A stretch of 64,000 nucleotides of DNA from Foliamicus sp963666765. Its GTDB lineage: Bacteria; Pseudomonadota; Gammaproteobacteria; Steroidobacterales; Foliamicaceae. The stretch covers positions 1,550,001 through 1,614,000 of the forward strand of contig OY762933.1 of NCBI GenBank assembly GCA_963666765.1, given 5' to 3'. The notes under the pieces were generated by a model. That model made no database searches. It saw only the letters and a program-made list of their open reading frames with translations, and was not told the DNA's origin. Below are positions 34,627 through 42,704 of this stretch, piece by piece. A program made the translations under genes and the position numbers. Numbering within the stretch: the stretch's first letter is position 1; each line of letters starts with the position of its first letter.

Positions 34627-35472
34627 TTGAGCATCGCCTACCAGGGAATTGCCGGCGCCTGGTCGCACCTGGCCTGCCGCGCAGTCCATCCGGAGCTCAA
34701 GGCCGTTCCCTGCCCGAGTTTCGAGGACGTGTTCGAGACGGTCGAGGCCGGCGGCGGCGACCTTGCCATGATTCCGATCGAGAACAACCTCGGCGGCCGC
34801 GTAGCGGACATTCACCAGCTTCTGCCCCACCAGGCGCTGCACATCGTGGCCGAGTATTTCCAGCCCATACGCCACGAACTGCTGGCCGTGCCGGGCGCCA
34901 CCGCCGAGAGCCTGAAGGCGGTCTACAGCCATCCCCAGGCCCTGGCGCAGTGCCGCCGGTATCTTCGCGAGAGAGGGCTTGAACCCAGGGCGGCCAGCGA
35001 CACCGCCGCGGCTGCGGAATGGGTTGCGCAAGAGGGCGACCCGTCCATCGGCGCAATCGCTTCGAGCCTGGCGGGCGAGCTGTACAAGCTTGGCAGCCTG
35101 GGCCGGGACATCCAGGACGAGCATCACAATACGACTCGCTTCATCGTACTGGCCAGGGACAAGAACACCGGGCCCGCGGATACGGACACGAAATACATCA
35201 CGGCGCTGTGGTTCCAGCTTCGCAGCGTGCCCGCGGCGCTGTACAAGGCGCTGGGGGCGTTCGCCACGAACAATATCAACCTTACCAAGCTGGAGAGCTA
35301 TATCGGCACGCGGCATTTCGACCGGGCGCGCTTCTACGTGGAGGTCGAGGGCCACGAGTCCGATGCCCCGCTACGCTCGGCGCTCGAGGAGATCGAGTAC
35401 TACACCGACGTTGTCCGCGTGCTCGGCAGCTTTCCGCAGCACGAGTTTCGACGCGCGAACGCCAAGCCTTAA
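34627..35472 (+). CDS. pheA: Prephenate dehydratase
   Basis: Turns prephenate into phenylpyruvate in phenylalanine synthesis. 281 residues: a catalytic domain (about 1-180) with PIENNLGGRV, PQALAQCRRYL and the NTTRFIVLAR motif that carries the catalytic Thr-Arg-Phe, then an ACT regulatory domain (about 195-275; ALGAFATNNINLTKLESY) that should bind Phe. It lacks a chorismate mutase part. The start is a TTG at 34627 eight bases after GGAGG; an in-frame ATG at 34555 would overlap the DUF1244 start and lacks this signal. It borders the accessory block to the right. Confidence 0.94.
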   Translation: MSIAYQGIAGAWSHLACRAVHPELKAVPCPSFEDVFETVEAGGGDLAMIPIENNLGGRVADIHQLLPHQALHIVAEYFQPIRHELLAVPGATAESLKAVYSHPQALAQCRRYLRERGLEPRAASDTAAAAEWVAQEGDPSIGAIASSLAGELYKLGSLGRDIQDEHHNTTRFIVLARDKNTGPADTDTKYITALWFQLRSVPAALYKALGAFATNNINLTKLESYIGTRHFDRARFYVEVEGHESDAPLRSALEEIEYYTDVVRVLGSFPQHEFRRANAKP

Positions 35473-35526
35473 CATAGGCGCCACGCTGACGGTGGGGGGT
35501 GAAGAAATACAGCGGTGACTTTCGCA

Positions 35527-35838
35527 ATGCACAAACTTCTGGTTACTTATACACGCCCGCAGGACGTTGAAGCTTTCGAAAAGCATTTCGGCGAAGTGCA
35601 CGCGCCAATGGTGCGCCGGATTCCGGGACTCAAGAAACTCGTGATCAACCGGATCACCGGTAATGCCCTGGGCGGCGAGCCTTCGCTGTACCTGATCGTC
35701 GGGTTGCAATTCGGGTCGAAAGAGGACTTCGCGGCGGCGATGGCCTCCGAAGAAAACGCCGCCGCCGGCAGGGACGCCGTGGAGTTCTGCCGCGCCACCG
35801 GGTCCCGGTTCGAAGTGCTCGTAGCCCACGAAGACTGA
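35527..35838 (+). CDS. EthD domain protein
   Basis: 103-residue protein of the EthD family, small ferredoxin-like-fold proteins found in many catabolic gene sets, often as dehydratases, isomerases or of unknown role. The opening HKLLVTYTRPQDVEAFEKHF and HAPMVRRIPGLKKLVINRI are typical. The ATG at 35527 fits the family better than the GTG at 35515. It ends eight bases before the ThDP enzyme and is probably translated with it. Its place at the head of the catabolic block suggests a role in the same pathway. Confidence 0.82.
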   Translation: MHKLLVTYTRPQDVEAFEKHFGEVHAPMVRRIPGLKKLVINRITGNALGGEPSLYLIVGLQFGSKEDFAAAMASEENAAAGRDAVEFCRATGSRFEVLVAHED

Positions 35839-35846
35839 GCCGGCGT

Positions 35847-37475
35847 ATGAGTGAGCGGATGACGGGGGGCGAGGCGCTGGCGCGGTCGGTCCTCGCGCAT
35901 GGCGTCGAGACGGTCTTCGGGCTTCCGGGCGGCCAGACCTACGGGCTCTTCGACGCGCTGGCGCAATCCGGGCGTCCGACGGAAGTCATCAACTCCCGCC
36001 ACGAACAGGGCGCTGCCTATATGGCGCTCGGCTACGCCGCCTCTACCGGGCGCCCCGGCGTCTTCAGCGTGGTTCCGGGACCGGGCGTCCTCAATTCGGG
36101 TTCCGCCCTGGTCACCGCCTACGCCACCAACTCGCCCGTTCTCTGCCTGGCGGGGCAAGTGCCCTCGCAGCACATCGACCGGGGATGGGGCATGCTGCAC
36201 GAGATCCACGATCAGCTCGGTATCCTCCGGCGCCTGACGAAGTGGGCAGAGCGCATTCCCAACGGCGCGGATGCGCCGGAGATGGTGGCCGAAGCGTTTC
36301 GGCAATTGCATACGGGGCGCGCGCTTCCGGTGGCGCTGGAAATGGCCCCGGACGTGATGGAGGGCGAGTGCGAAGCCACGCTGCTCGGGCCCGCCTCCTC
36401 GTACGAAGTGAACAGACCGGACCCGGACGCGCTGAAGGAGGCGGCCCGCATCCTGGGTGCCGCCCGAAATCCGATCATCATCGCCGGAGCAGGCGCGCTG
36501 GATGCGGGCGAGGAACTCAAGCGCGTGGCGGAAATGCTGCAGGCGCCGGCGGCCGCCAACTTCAATGCCAAGGGAGTCATCGACGAGCGTCATTACCTGG
36601 GGATCAACCTCCCGACAGCCCACGCGCTATGGGGCAATGCGGACGCGGTGCTGGCCGTCGGCACCCGGTTCACGGAGCCCGAACTGGAATGGGGCCTGGA
36701 CGACGACCTGCCGGTGGTGCGGCTGGAGGCGGACGACAGCGCGTTCAATCGCGGCCGGGCGCCGACCGTGGCGCTGTGCGGCGACGCCGGCGCCGGGCTG
36801 GCTGACCTGGCCGAAGCGCTGGAGAGCGCCAACCGCAAGCGTGGGTCGCGCAGGAAGGAGCTGCTGGGACTGAAACGCCGCTTCGAGAAGGATTTCCACC
36901 GCAACAACGCGCCGCAGATGGCGGTGCTCAAGGTGGTCCGGGAGGAATTGCCGGACGACGGCTTCCTGGTGGACGAGGTCACGCAAATGGCCTATACGTC
37001 CTGGTTCGCCTTCCCCTCCTACCGGGCGCGGCATTACATCAGCAGCAATTTCCAGGGCAACCTGGGCTACGGCTACCCCACCGCCCTTGGAGTGCAGGCG
37101 GCGCACCGCGACCGCAAGGTCGTCGCGTTCGCCGGCGACGGCGGTTTCCTGTACGCGGGCACGGAAATGGCCACGGCAAGACGCCACGGGCTCAACGTTG
37201 TGGTTGTCGTGTTCAGCAACGACGCCTACGGCAACGTACGCCGCGACCAGGCGCAACGCTACTCGGGGCGCGTGCTCGCCTCCGAATTGACCAATCCCGA
37301 CTTCAAGGCGATGGCCGAGTCATTCGGGTTGGAAGCCTGGCGGGCGCGCACGCCCGAAGAACTGCGCAAGGCCCTGCGCGAAGCGCTCGATGCCGACGCC
37401 CCGGGGCTGATCGAAATGCCGGTCAGTGAGATGCCCAGCCCCTGGCCCTACATCCTGCTGCCGCGGGTGAGGTAG
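35847..37475 (+). CDS. Thiamine diphosphate-dependent enzyme, acetolactate synthase-like
   Basis: 542-residue enzyme with the three domains of the pyruvate oxidase/acetolactate synthase group. The activator Glu is in NSRHEQGAAYMA (about residue 52) and the ThDP/Mg motif is AGDGGFLYAGTEMATA ending in NDAYGN (about 430-465). The middle FAD-binding-like domain (about 190-330) lacks an obvious FAD loop. Length is normal. Sequence alone does not tell whether the substrate is pyruvate, a benzoylformate-like keto acid or an acyl-CoA derived compound. Its 3' end overlaps the opposite-strand UbiD gene by 28 bases. Confidence 0.86.
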   Translation: MSERMTGGEALARSVLAHGVETVFGLPGGQTYGLFDALAQSGRPTEVINSRHEQGAAYMALGYAASTGRPGVFSVVPGPGVLNSGSALVTAYATNSPVLCLAGQVPSQHIDRGWGMLHEIHDQLGILRRLTKWAERIPNGADAPEMVAEAFRQLHTGRALPVALEMAPDVMEGECEATLLGPASSYEVNRPDPDALKEAARILGAARNPIIIAGAGALDAGEELKRVAEMLQAPAAANFNAKGVIDERHYLGINLPTAHALWGNADAVLAVGTRFTEPELEWGLDDDLPVVRLEADDSAFNRGRAPTVALCGDAGAGLADLAEALESANRKRGSRRKELLGLKRRFEKDFHRNNAPQMAVLKVVREELPDDGFLVDEVTQMAYTSWFAFPSYRARHYISSNFQGNLGYGYPTALGVQAAHRDRKVVAFAGDGGFLYAGTEMATARRHGLNVVVVVFSNDAYGNVRRDQAQRYSGRVLASELTNPDFKAMAESFGLEAWRARTPEELRKALREALDADAPGLIEMPVSEMPSPWPYILLPRVR

Positions 37476-38782
37476 TCCTCGAGCCGCACGGCGTCAAGCC
37501 CCGGCACTTCCTTCACGACAAACTCGTCTTCCCGCCCGAAAGGACGCGTGGCGTCCAGCCCTACCCGTCCCACGAAATCGTCCTGGGTATCGCGGTAGAA
37601 CCCCGTACGGTCGCTGATCACCAGGGTTCGCGCATCGACCCTGCCCCGGGTAATGAAGGCATGGATCACGGAGTTCATGTCCCCGGGGTCCACGTCCTCC
37701 TCGACCACGCAGCACAACTGGTTGTAGTCGGCGTGGCTGTCGAAGACCACCTCCATGACGTCCCGGGCGTGACCCGCGTATTGCGGGCGGATCTGCACCG
37801 TCGTGTTCATGAAGGCCGGCGCGCACGATACATCCACGATTCCGGGCAGACGCCGGCTCAGGTCGCGGTACACGCGCGCGGCATTGATCGCTTCCAGGGG
37901 CGCGAGGTCCTCGCGCGACCCGCAAAGCAGACTGTGGAACAGTGCATCGCGCCTCCAGGTCACGTTGTCGACCTGCATGACGTGGTTGGGAGCCTCGGGA
38001 ACGTAATACCCCAGCACCTCGCCGAACGGTCCCTCCGGGCGCCTCTCCGCCGGCAGGATTCGGCCCTCGACGACGACCTCGGTGGCGCAGGGGATGGGAA
38101 GTCCGGTGCGCGCGCCTGGATATACGTCCACCTTCCCGCCCGCCAATTCCGCGGCCAGCGCGTACTCGTTCACTCCGGCGGGAAGGTGCGTGCCGGCGGC
38201 CAGAAAGACGCCCGGCGGGACCCCGACCAGGAGCGCCACCGGCAGCGCCTGCCCGGCCTCCTCGGCCCGGCGCTGGTAGTCGGTCAAATCGTGACTGTCG
38301 CCCAACCGCAGGCGCAGTTCGCTCGGGCCGGCGTACATCGCCCGGTGAAAGGATAGATTGGGCACGCCCGTATCCGGGTCCAGCGCCAGCACGATCGCCG
38401 CGGTGAAATACGGCCCGGCGTCGCGCTCGTGGTAGGTGATCAGCGGCAGGTCGGGCAGCCGCCCTTGCCGAAGGTCCTCCGGTGCCGGCGCCTCCCGCGT
38501 CGGCGGTTCGACTCGGGCCTCGGCCGCGTCGAGCATACTCGCGTAGGCGGCGGCAAAAGGCCCCTCTTCCACCGGAACCAGGCGCCTTAGGCGCTCCTCC
38601 CCGGCAAACAGGTTGGTGACCACCTCCAGTTGCGTCCCCTTTACGTTGCGGAACAGGATCGGGCGATTGCCCGCCTCCTGGGCCCGCTTGGTCACCGCCG
38701 CCAACTCGAACCGGGGATCGACCGCCCGCTCCACGGTCAACAGCCTGCCGGCCTCGGCCAGCCGGTTCACCCACGCCCTCAT
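37448..38782 (-). CDS. UbiD-like prenyl-FMN decarboxylase (second copy)
   Basis: 444-residue UbiD family (de)carboxylase. The catalytic EGPFGE motif is intact (Glu250 and Glu255), unlike the first copy. Other landmarks: YHERDAGPYFTAAIVLALDPDTG, NLSFHRAMY and DVEEDVDPGDMN-like VVEEDVDPGDMNSVIHAF. Its ATG overlaps the stop of the MFS gene by a base (ATGA), so the carrier and decarboxylase are coupled; the MFS probably brings in the acid that this enzyme decarboxylates (inference). Confidence 0.88.
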   Translation of the reverse strand: MRAWVNRLAEAGRLLTVERAVDPRFELAAVTKRAQEAGNRPILFRNVKGTQLEVVTNLFAGEERLRRLVPVEEGPFAAAYASMLDAAEARVEPPTREAPAPEDLRQGRLPDLPLITYHERDAGPYFTAAIVLALDPDTGVPNLSFHRAMYAGPSELRLRLGDSHDLTDYQRRAEEAGQALPVALLVGVPPGVFLAAGTHLPAGVNEYALAAELAGGKVDVYPGARTGLPIPCATEVVVEGRILPAERRPEGPFGEVLGYYVPEAPNHVMQVDNVTWRRDALFHSLLCGSREDLAPLEAINAARVYRDLSRRLPGIVDVSCAPAFMNTTVQIRPQYAGHARDVMEVVFDSHADYNQLCCVVEEDVDPGDMNSVIHAFITRGRVDARTLVISDRTGFYRDTQDDFVGRVGLDATRPFGREDEFVVKEVPGLDAVRLEDYLTRGSRM

Positions 38783-40005
38783 CAAGGCGCCTGCCCGGAC
38801 CAGCGCGGCAAAAAGCCCGTAACCAGCGCGGCGAGCGCGCAGCAACCGGCGCCCACGAGCAGCATGTCGGAATAGGAACCGTCGGCGTCATACACGGCGC
38901 CGTAGGCCCAGGGCCCCAACGCCGTGCCGGCCAGAAATGCGCTGAACAGCAGGCCGTATATGACCGCAAAGGACTTCAGGCCGAAATAACGCCCCGCGAG
39001 ATAGGCGAGCAGATCGATTTCCGCCCCCATGCTCAGACCCAGCAGCACGGCCGCCGGTATCGCGAAGCCCGCCGCATTGCCGGTGGACAGCACGACCATG
39101 CCGGCCGCCGAAAGAAGGAACACCACCAGGGCCACGCGGGGCGCGAAGATCCGGTCGATGAGATAGCCGATCACGACCCGCGAGACCATCACGGCGATGC
39201 CCACCATGCCGGCGATCCATCCGGCCTCCACGCCGGGGATCCCCATTTCGCTGAGCATGGGCTTGAAGTGCGCCAGCATGCCGTAAAGGCTGAACGACAA
39301 CAGCGCGAACACGCAGATCAGCATCCAGAAAACGCCCCGGCCCACCGCTTCGCGCCACTCGTCGCCGGTGGCTTCGGCGACGGCGCCGTCCGGGCCCGGC
39401 GTGTCGGCGGCTCGCGGGCGCGGAGGGTCCTTGAGAAACAGGGCCACCAGCGGAGTGGCCACGAAAATAATGATGGCCCCAAGCGCCAGAAAGCTGAAGC
39501 GCCAGCCGTATGCATCGTTGATGTAGCGCACCATCGGCGGAACGTAGGCGTACCCCAGCCCCGCGCCCGCCATCGCCGTGCCGATGGCGAGTCCACGGCG
39601 GCGGTCGAACCACGAGGACACGGTGCGCATATACGGCGGACTGTTGGCGCCGGCGCCGAGCACGCCGATCAGGACATAAACGGTGAGCAGTATCCACAGC
39701 GCGTCCAGCCGCCAGCCCAGGACACACAATCCTGTCCCGAGCACCAGCATCGAGGGCGCCAGCACCCGCCGCGAACCGAACCGGTCCACCAACCTGCCCA
39801 TGAACGGGAGGGTCACCGCAAGACAGGCGGTGAAGAGGGTCAGGGCCAGGCTCATGTCGGCGCGGGACCAGCCGAATTCCTGCTCCAGCGGCTCGATGAA
39901 CAGACTGAAGGCGCCGAATGCGAACTGTCCCGGGCTGGTGGACAACCCGAACGCGGCCACGGCCACGATCCACCAACGGCGTTGCGGGTCACTGGGTGAA
40001 GACAT
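38782..40005 (-). CDS. MFS transporter of the monocarboxylate/oxalate-formate (OFA/MCT-like) type
   Basis: 407-residue inner-membrane carrier with twelve predicted helices. The opening GLSTSPGQFAFGAFSLFIEPLEQEFGWSRADMS (in pieces) and the loop GRLVDRFGSRRVL between helices 2 and 3 are typical of the OFA/MCT branch, which carries organic acids. It starts only 21 bases from the divergent Rieske alpha gene, so their promoters must overlap each other or the coding sequences. It is translated before, and coupled with, the second UbiD gene. Confidence 0.9.
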   Translation of the reverse strand: MSSPSDPQRRWWIVAVAAFGLSTSPGQFAFGAFSLFIEPLEQEFGWSRADMSLALTLFTACLAVTLPFMGRLVDRFGSRRVLAPSMLVLGTGLCVLGWRLDALWILLTVYVLIGVLGAGANSPPYMRTVSSWFDRRRGLAIGTAMAGAGLGYAYVPPMVRYINDAYGWRFSFLALGAIIIFVATPLVALFLKDPPRPRAADTPGPDGAVAEATGDEWREAVGRGVFWMLICVFALLSFSLYGMLAHFKPMLSEMGIPGVEAGWIAGMVGIAVMVSRVVIGYLIDRIFAPRVALVVFLLSAAGMVVLSTGNAAGFAIPAAVLLGLSMGAEIDLLAYLAGRYFGLKSFAVIYGLLFSAFLAGTALGPWAYGAVYDADGSYSDMLLVGAGCCALAALVTGFLPRWSGQAP

Positions 40006-40026
40006 GCGCCCGTACTATATGCCGCG

Positions 40027-41286
40027 ATGTTTGAGGAACTGGTACACGACGCCTCCGTCGACGGGCGGGTCTACACCAGCCGCGACGTGTTCGCCGCGGA
40101 GATCGAAAGGATTTTCACCCGTTGCTGGAACTACCTAGGGCATTTGAGCGAGATTCCCCGGCCCGGCGACTTCCGGCGCGTAGCCGTGGCCGGCCGGGAA
40201 CTGATCTTTCTCCGCCACAGTGACGGAACGCCGCGCGCGCTGCTCAATCGCTGCGCCCATCGCGGCGCGCAACTGATAAGCCGGACCTGCGGTCACGCCC
40301 GGCGGATACGCTGCGCCTATCACGGATGGACCTTCGGCACCGACGGCGCTCTCAGGCAAGTCCCTCTTCCCGAAGGCTATGTGGGCGAAAAAGCGCCACG
40401 CGCCGGGCATCCGGATTGGGCGCTCGACGCGTATCCTGTGGAGACGTACCGGGACTTCGCCTTTGTTCGGCTGCAGACGCCTTCGAATCCGCTGCCGCTG
40501 GAGGAATTCCTCGGCCCGGCCCGCGAAGCGTTGGACCTCATGGCGGACCGATCGCCTTCGGGCAATCTTTCCGTGGCCGGAGAACCCCTCGCTATCGTGC
40601 TTCGCTGCAACTGGAAGGTGTACCTGGAGAACCTGCATGACGGTGTCCATCCCCCGGCCGTGCACGAATCCTCGATCGCGGCCGCTCGCGCCGCGGCCCG
40701 TGTGGATGAGCCGCCGCAGGAAGTGCAGTGGGTGGCCGCCAACGGCCAGCCGCTCGCGGTTTTCGGTGACCTGAAGGTGCGCTGCCACCCTTACGGGCAC
40801 AGTGACATGAGCGGTTTCCGCAAGGAAGCCGACAGCGAGGCCCCGGGGTACCGGCAGGCGCTGGCCGAGGCCTGGGGTGCGGTACGCGCCGGGCAGACGC
40901 TGACCCGCAACCTGCACAACGCCTGCTTCTACCCGGGCGCTTCGGCGCACCCGCAATACATGCAGATGCGCCGCCTGACTCCGCTGGCCGTGGACCGCAC
41001 GCTGGTCGAAAGCTGGACCCTGCGCGCGGAAGGCGCGCCGGAATCGCACTTCCGCCGCAACATCCGCTACGCCAACACGATTCACTCCCCCTCCTCGCTG
41101 GTCAAGCCCGACGACGCGGAGGCCTACCGGCGCGTGCAGCAAGGGCTTGGGTCCATGCCGGGGGCGGTCAGCCAGCACCGCCGGGACGGAAAAGGCTACA
41201 GGGGCGGCGCAAGCACGGCGCTGGACGAGGAATACGTTCGCGCACAGTACCGGGCCTGGCGGGATTACATGGAAGACCGGCAATGA
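40027..41286 (+). CDS. Rieske aromatic-ring dioxygenase, alpha subunit
   Basis: 419-residue catalytic subunit of a ring-hydroxylating dioxygenase. The Rieske cluster is CAHRG (Cys76, His78) and CAYHGW (Cys96, His99). The mononuclear iron site is ENLHDGVHPPAVH with His208 and His213 and bridging Asp205, and the third ligand probably Asp362 in KPDDAEAYRRVQ. These positions match naphthalene dioxygenase numbering closely. It would add both atoms of oxygen to an aromatic ring; the substrate is not known. Only four bases overlap with the beta-subunit gene (ATGA). No reductase gene is adjacent; a candidate ferredoxin is at 45230-45553. Confidence 0.93.
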   Translation: MFEELVHDASVDGRVYTSRDVFAAEIERIFTRCWNYLGHLSEIPRPGDFRRVAVAGRELIFLRHSDGTPRALLNRCAHRGAQLISRTCGHARRIRCAYHGWTFGTDGALRQVPLPEGYVGEKAPRAGHPDWALDAYPVETYRDFAFVRLQTPSNPLPLEEFLGPAREALDLMADRSPSGNLSVAGEPLAIVLRCNWKVYLENLHDGVHPPAVHESSIAAARAAARVDEPPQEVQWVAANGQPLAVFGDLKVRCHPYGHSDMSGFRKEADSEAPGYRQALAEAWGAVRAGQTLTRNLHNACFYPGASAHPQYMQMRRLTPLAVDRTLVESWTLRAEGAPESHFRRNIRYANTIHSPSSLVKPDDAEAYRRVQQGLGSMPGAVSQHRRDGKGYRGGASTALDEEYVRAQYRAWRDYMEDRQ

Positions 41287-41792
41287 TCGTGCTGGATGAA
41301 AGCCTCGAGGTGTCCCGGACACAACTGGCGGCGGCGGAGCGCCTGCTCTACCTGGAATGCGAATACCTGAACTGCGGGCGCTACGACGCCTGGCTTGCGC
41401 TCTTTACGGAGGACTGCCGTTACTGGGCGCCGCTCGGCCGCGGCCAGGAGGACCCCGACCGTCAGGCCTCGCTGTTCCATGAGAACCGCACCCTGATGCG
41501 GATGCGGATCGCCCGCATCAGCCACGAGTCGGCCCATTCCCTGGCAGGCGGGATCCGCACCAGCCGCACGGCGGGGCCCGCCGCGCTGTGCGGAATCGAA
41601 GCCGCGAGCGGCCACTGGGTAGTCGAACGGCGCTTCGAGATGACCGAACGGCAGGGCGATCGAACGCGCCGGTTCTCCGGGCTGTTCACTTACCGCTTGC
41701 GTCCCGGGGCGCAGGGCTTTCTGATTCGGGAAAAACGGGTGGACCTCATCGACTGCGATGCCCCGCAGGAGCCGCTGGAAGTCTTCTTCTAG
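41283..41792 (+). CDS. Rieske aromatic-ring dioxygenase, beta subunit
   Basis: 169-residue structural subunit with the SnoaL/NTF2-like fold typical of these small subunits. It has YLECEYLNCGRYDAWLALFTED and the DCRYWAPLG segment near the N-terminus, and VDLIDCDAPQEPLEVFF at the C-terminus. It shares a four-base overlap with the alpha gene. Beta subunits stabilise the hexamer and can shape the substrate pocket. It ends six bases before the stop of the convergent secreted-protein gene. Confidence 0.9.
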   Translation: MIVLDESLEVSRTQLAAAERLLYLECEYLNCGRYDAWLALFTEDCRYWAPLGRGQEDPDRQASLFHENRTLMRMRIARISHESAHSLAGGIRTSRTAGPAALCGIEAASGHWVVERRFEMTERQGDRTRRFSGLFTYRLRPGAQGFLIREKRVDLIDCDAPQEPLEVFF

Positions 41793-41797
41793 GCCCT

Positions 41798-42655
41798 TTA
41801 ATCCATGATCTGTGGAAGCGGCGGCAGCGTCTGGATCTCCAGCGCCGTGGTCACGGCGCGGGTCGACATTACCGGCACGCCCGAGCCGCGCGCCGTTTCT
41901 TCCAGCGTGGCATGTTCCACACTCAGCGTGAAGCGGCTGGCTGGCGCCAGCGCGGCGGCCGGAATCACGCGCTCCGTGTCTGAATAGAGCATGAAGCGCT
42001 GGCCCTGAAACGGCCGGCCGCTGTGATCGACCTTGTAGCTTTCCTCATCGCGCAGGATCACGAAGATCATGTCATCACATATCTCGCGCGGGTCCGCGTG
42101 GCCTGATTCGAACGGCGTAAACCGCACAATCAGATCCATCGTGGGATCGATGTTGTCCACGGCCACTTCCTCGCCGTTCTGTTGCAACCACACCCGGGGG
42201 CCATCCGGGTAATCGCCCTCCCCCAGCCCAACGGCAATCGAAACGTCCTTATCCGCCCCCGGCGGCCGATAACGGAAAATGTATTCCCCGTCCGGCCAAG
42301 CTTCGTCCAGGTCGGCCTCGCTCTCGTAGCGCCGGTCGCCCCGAATCAGCAGGATCCGGTCCCGCGACGGTCCCACCACCTGGCGCTGATCGGCGAACCG
42401 AACCTCGCGGCCGTCCGGCCGTATCAGCACCGCTTCGCCCAGCGGTGTCCCGTCGGCGAGAAAAATCTCCGAGAAAAACGAGTAATACTGGCGCTCGGGC
42501 CTGCCTTCGCCAACCTGCTCGAATCCGGCGTGCTTGCCCACCACCGCGAAATTGACATCGCGGGTCTGGGCAACGGCCGGAGAAGGCGCGAGAGGCGCCA
42601 GCACCAGGCAGGCCAGAATTGGCGCGAGGGCCCTGCGAACGAAGGCGTACTGCAC
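41798..42655 (-). CDS. Secreted protein of unknown function
   Basis: About 285-residue exported protein. A signal peptide (LAPILACLVLAPLAPSPAVAQ) starts after a GTG at 42655, which I chose because the longer frame from 42715 reads through the family-D hairpin at 42660-42683 (giving the artefactual LGTRASRPL). The mature protein has short beta-like segments rich in Gly and Asp, such as DGTPLGEAVLIRPDGREVRF and YIFRYRPPGADKDVSIAVGLG, and no motif I recognise. It is the last gene of the leftward cluster, directly after the TonB receptor, so it may be its periplasmic or surface partner. Confidence 0.65.
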   Translation of the reverse strand: MQYAFVRRALAPILACLVLAPLAPSPAVAQTRDVNFAVVGKHAGFEQVGEGRPERQYYSFFSEIFLADGTPLGEAVLIRPDGREVRFADQRQVVGPSRDRILLIRGDRRYESEADLDEAWPDGEYIFRYRPPGADKDVSIAVGLGEGDYPDGPRVWLQQNGEEVAVDNIDPTMDLIVRFTPFESGHADPREICDDMIFVILRDEESYKVDHSGRPFQGQRFMLYSDTERVIPAAALAPASRFTLSVEHATLEETARGSGVPVMSTRAVTTALEIQTLPPLPQIMD

Positions 42656-42659
42656 TCGC

Positions 42660-42683
42660 AGAGGGCGGGACGCCCTCGTTCCC
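42660..42683. repeat. Short hairpin, family D
   Basis: Stem GAGGGCG/CGCCCTC with loop GGA and trailing TTCCC. Near-identical to copies at 11475-11498 and 56226-56248. It lies between the end of the TonB receptor gene and the start chosen for the secreted protein. If the longer frame were used for that protein it would be translated, which I consider unlikely. Confidence 0.7.
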
Positions 42684-42704
42684 AGGGGCAGGCGCGCCGG
42701 TCGC

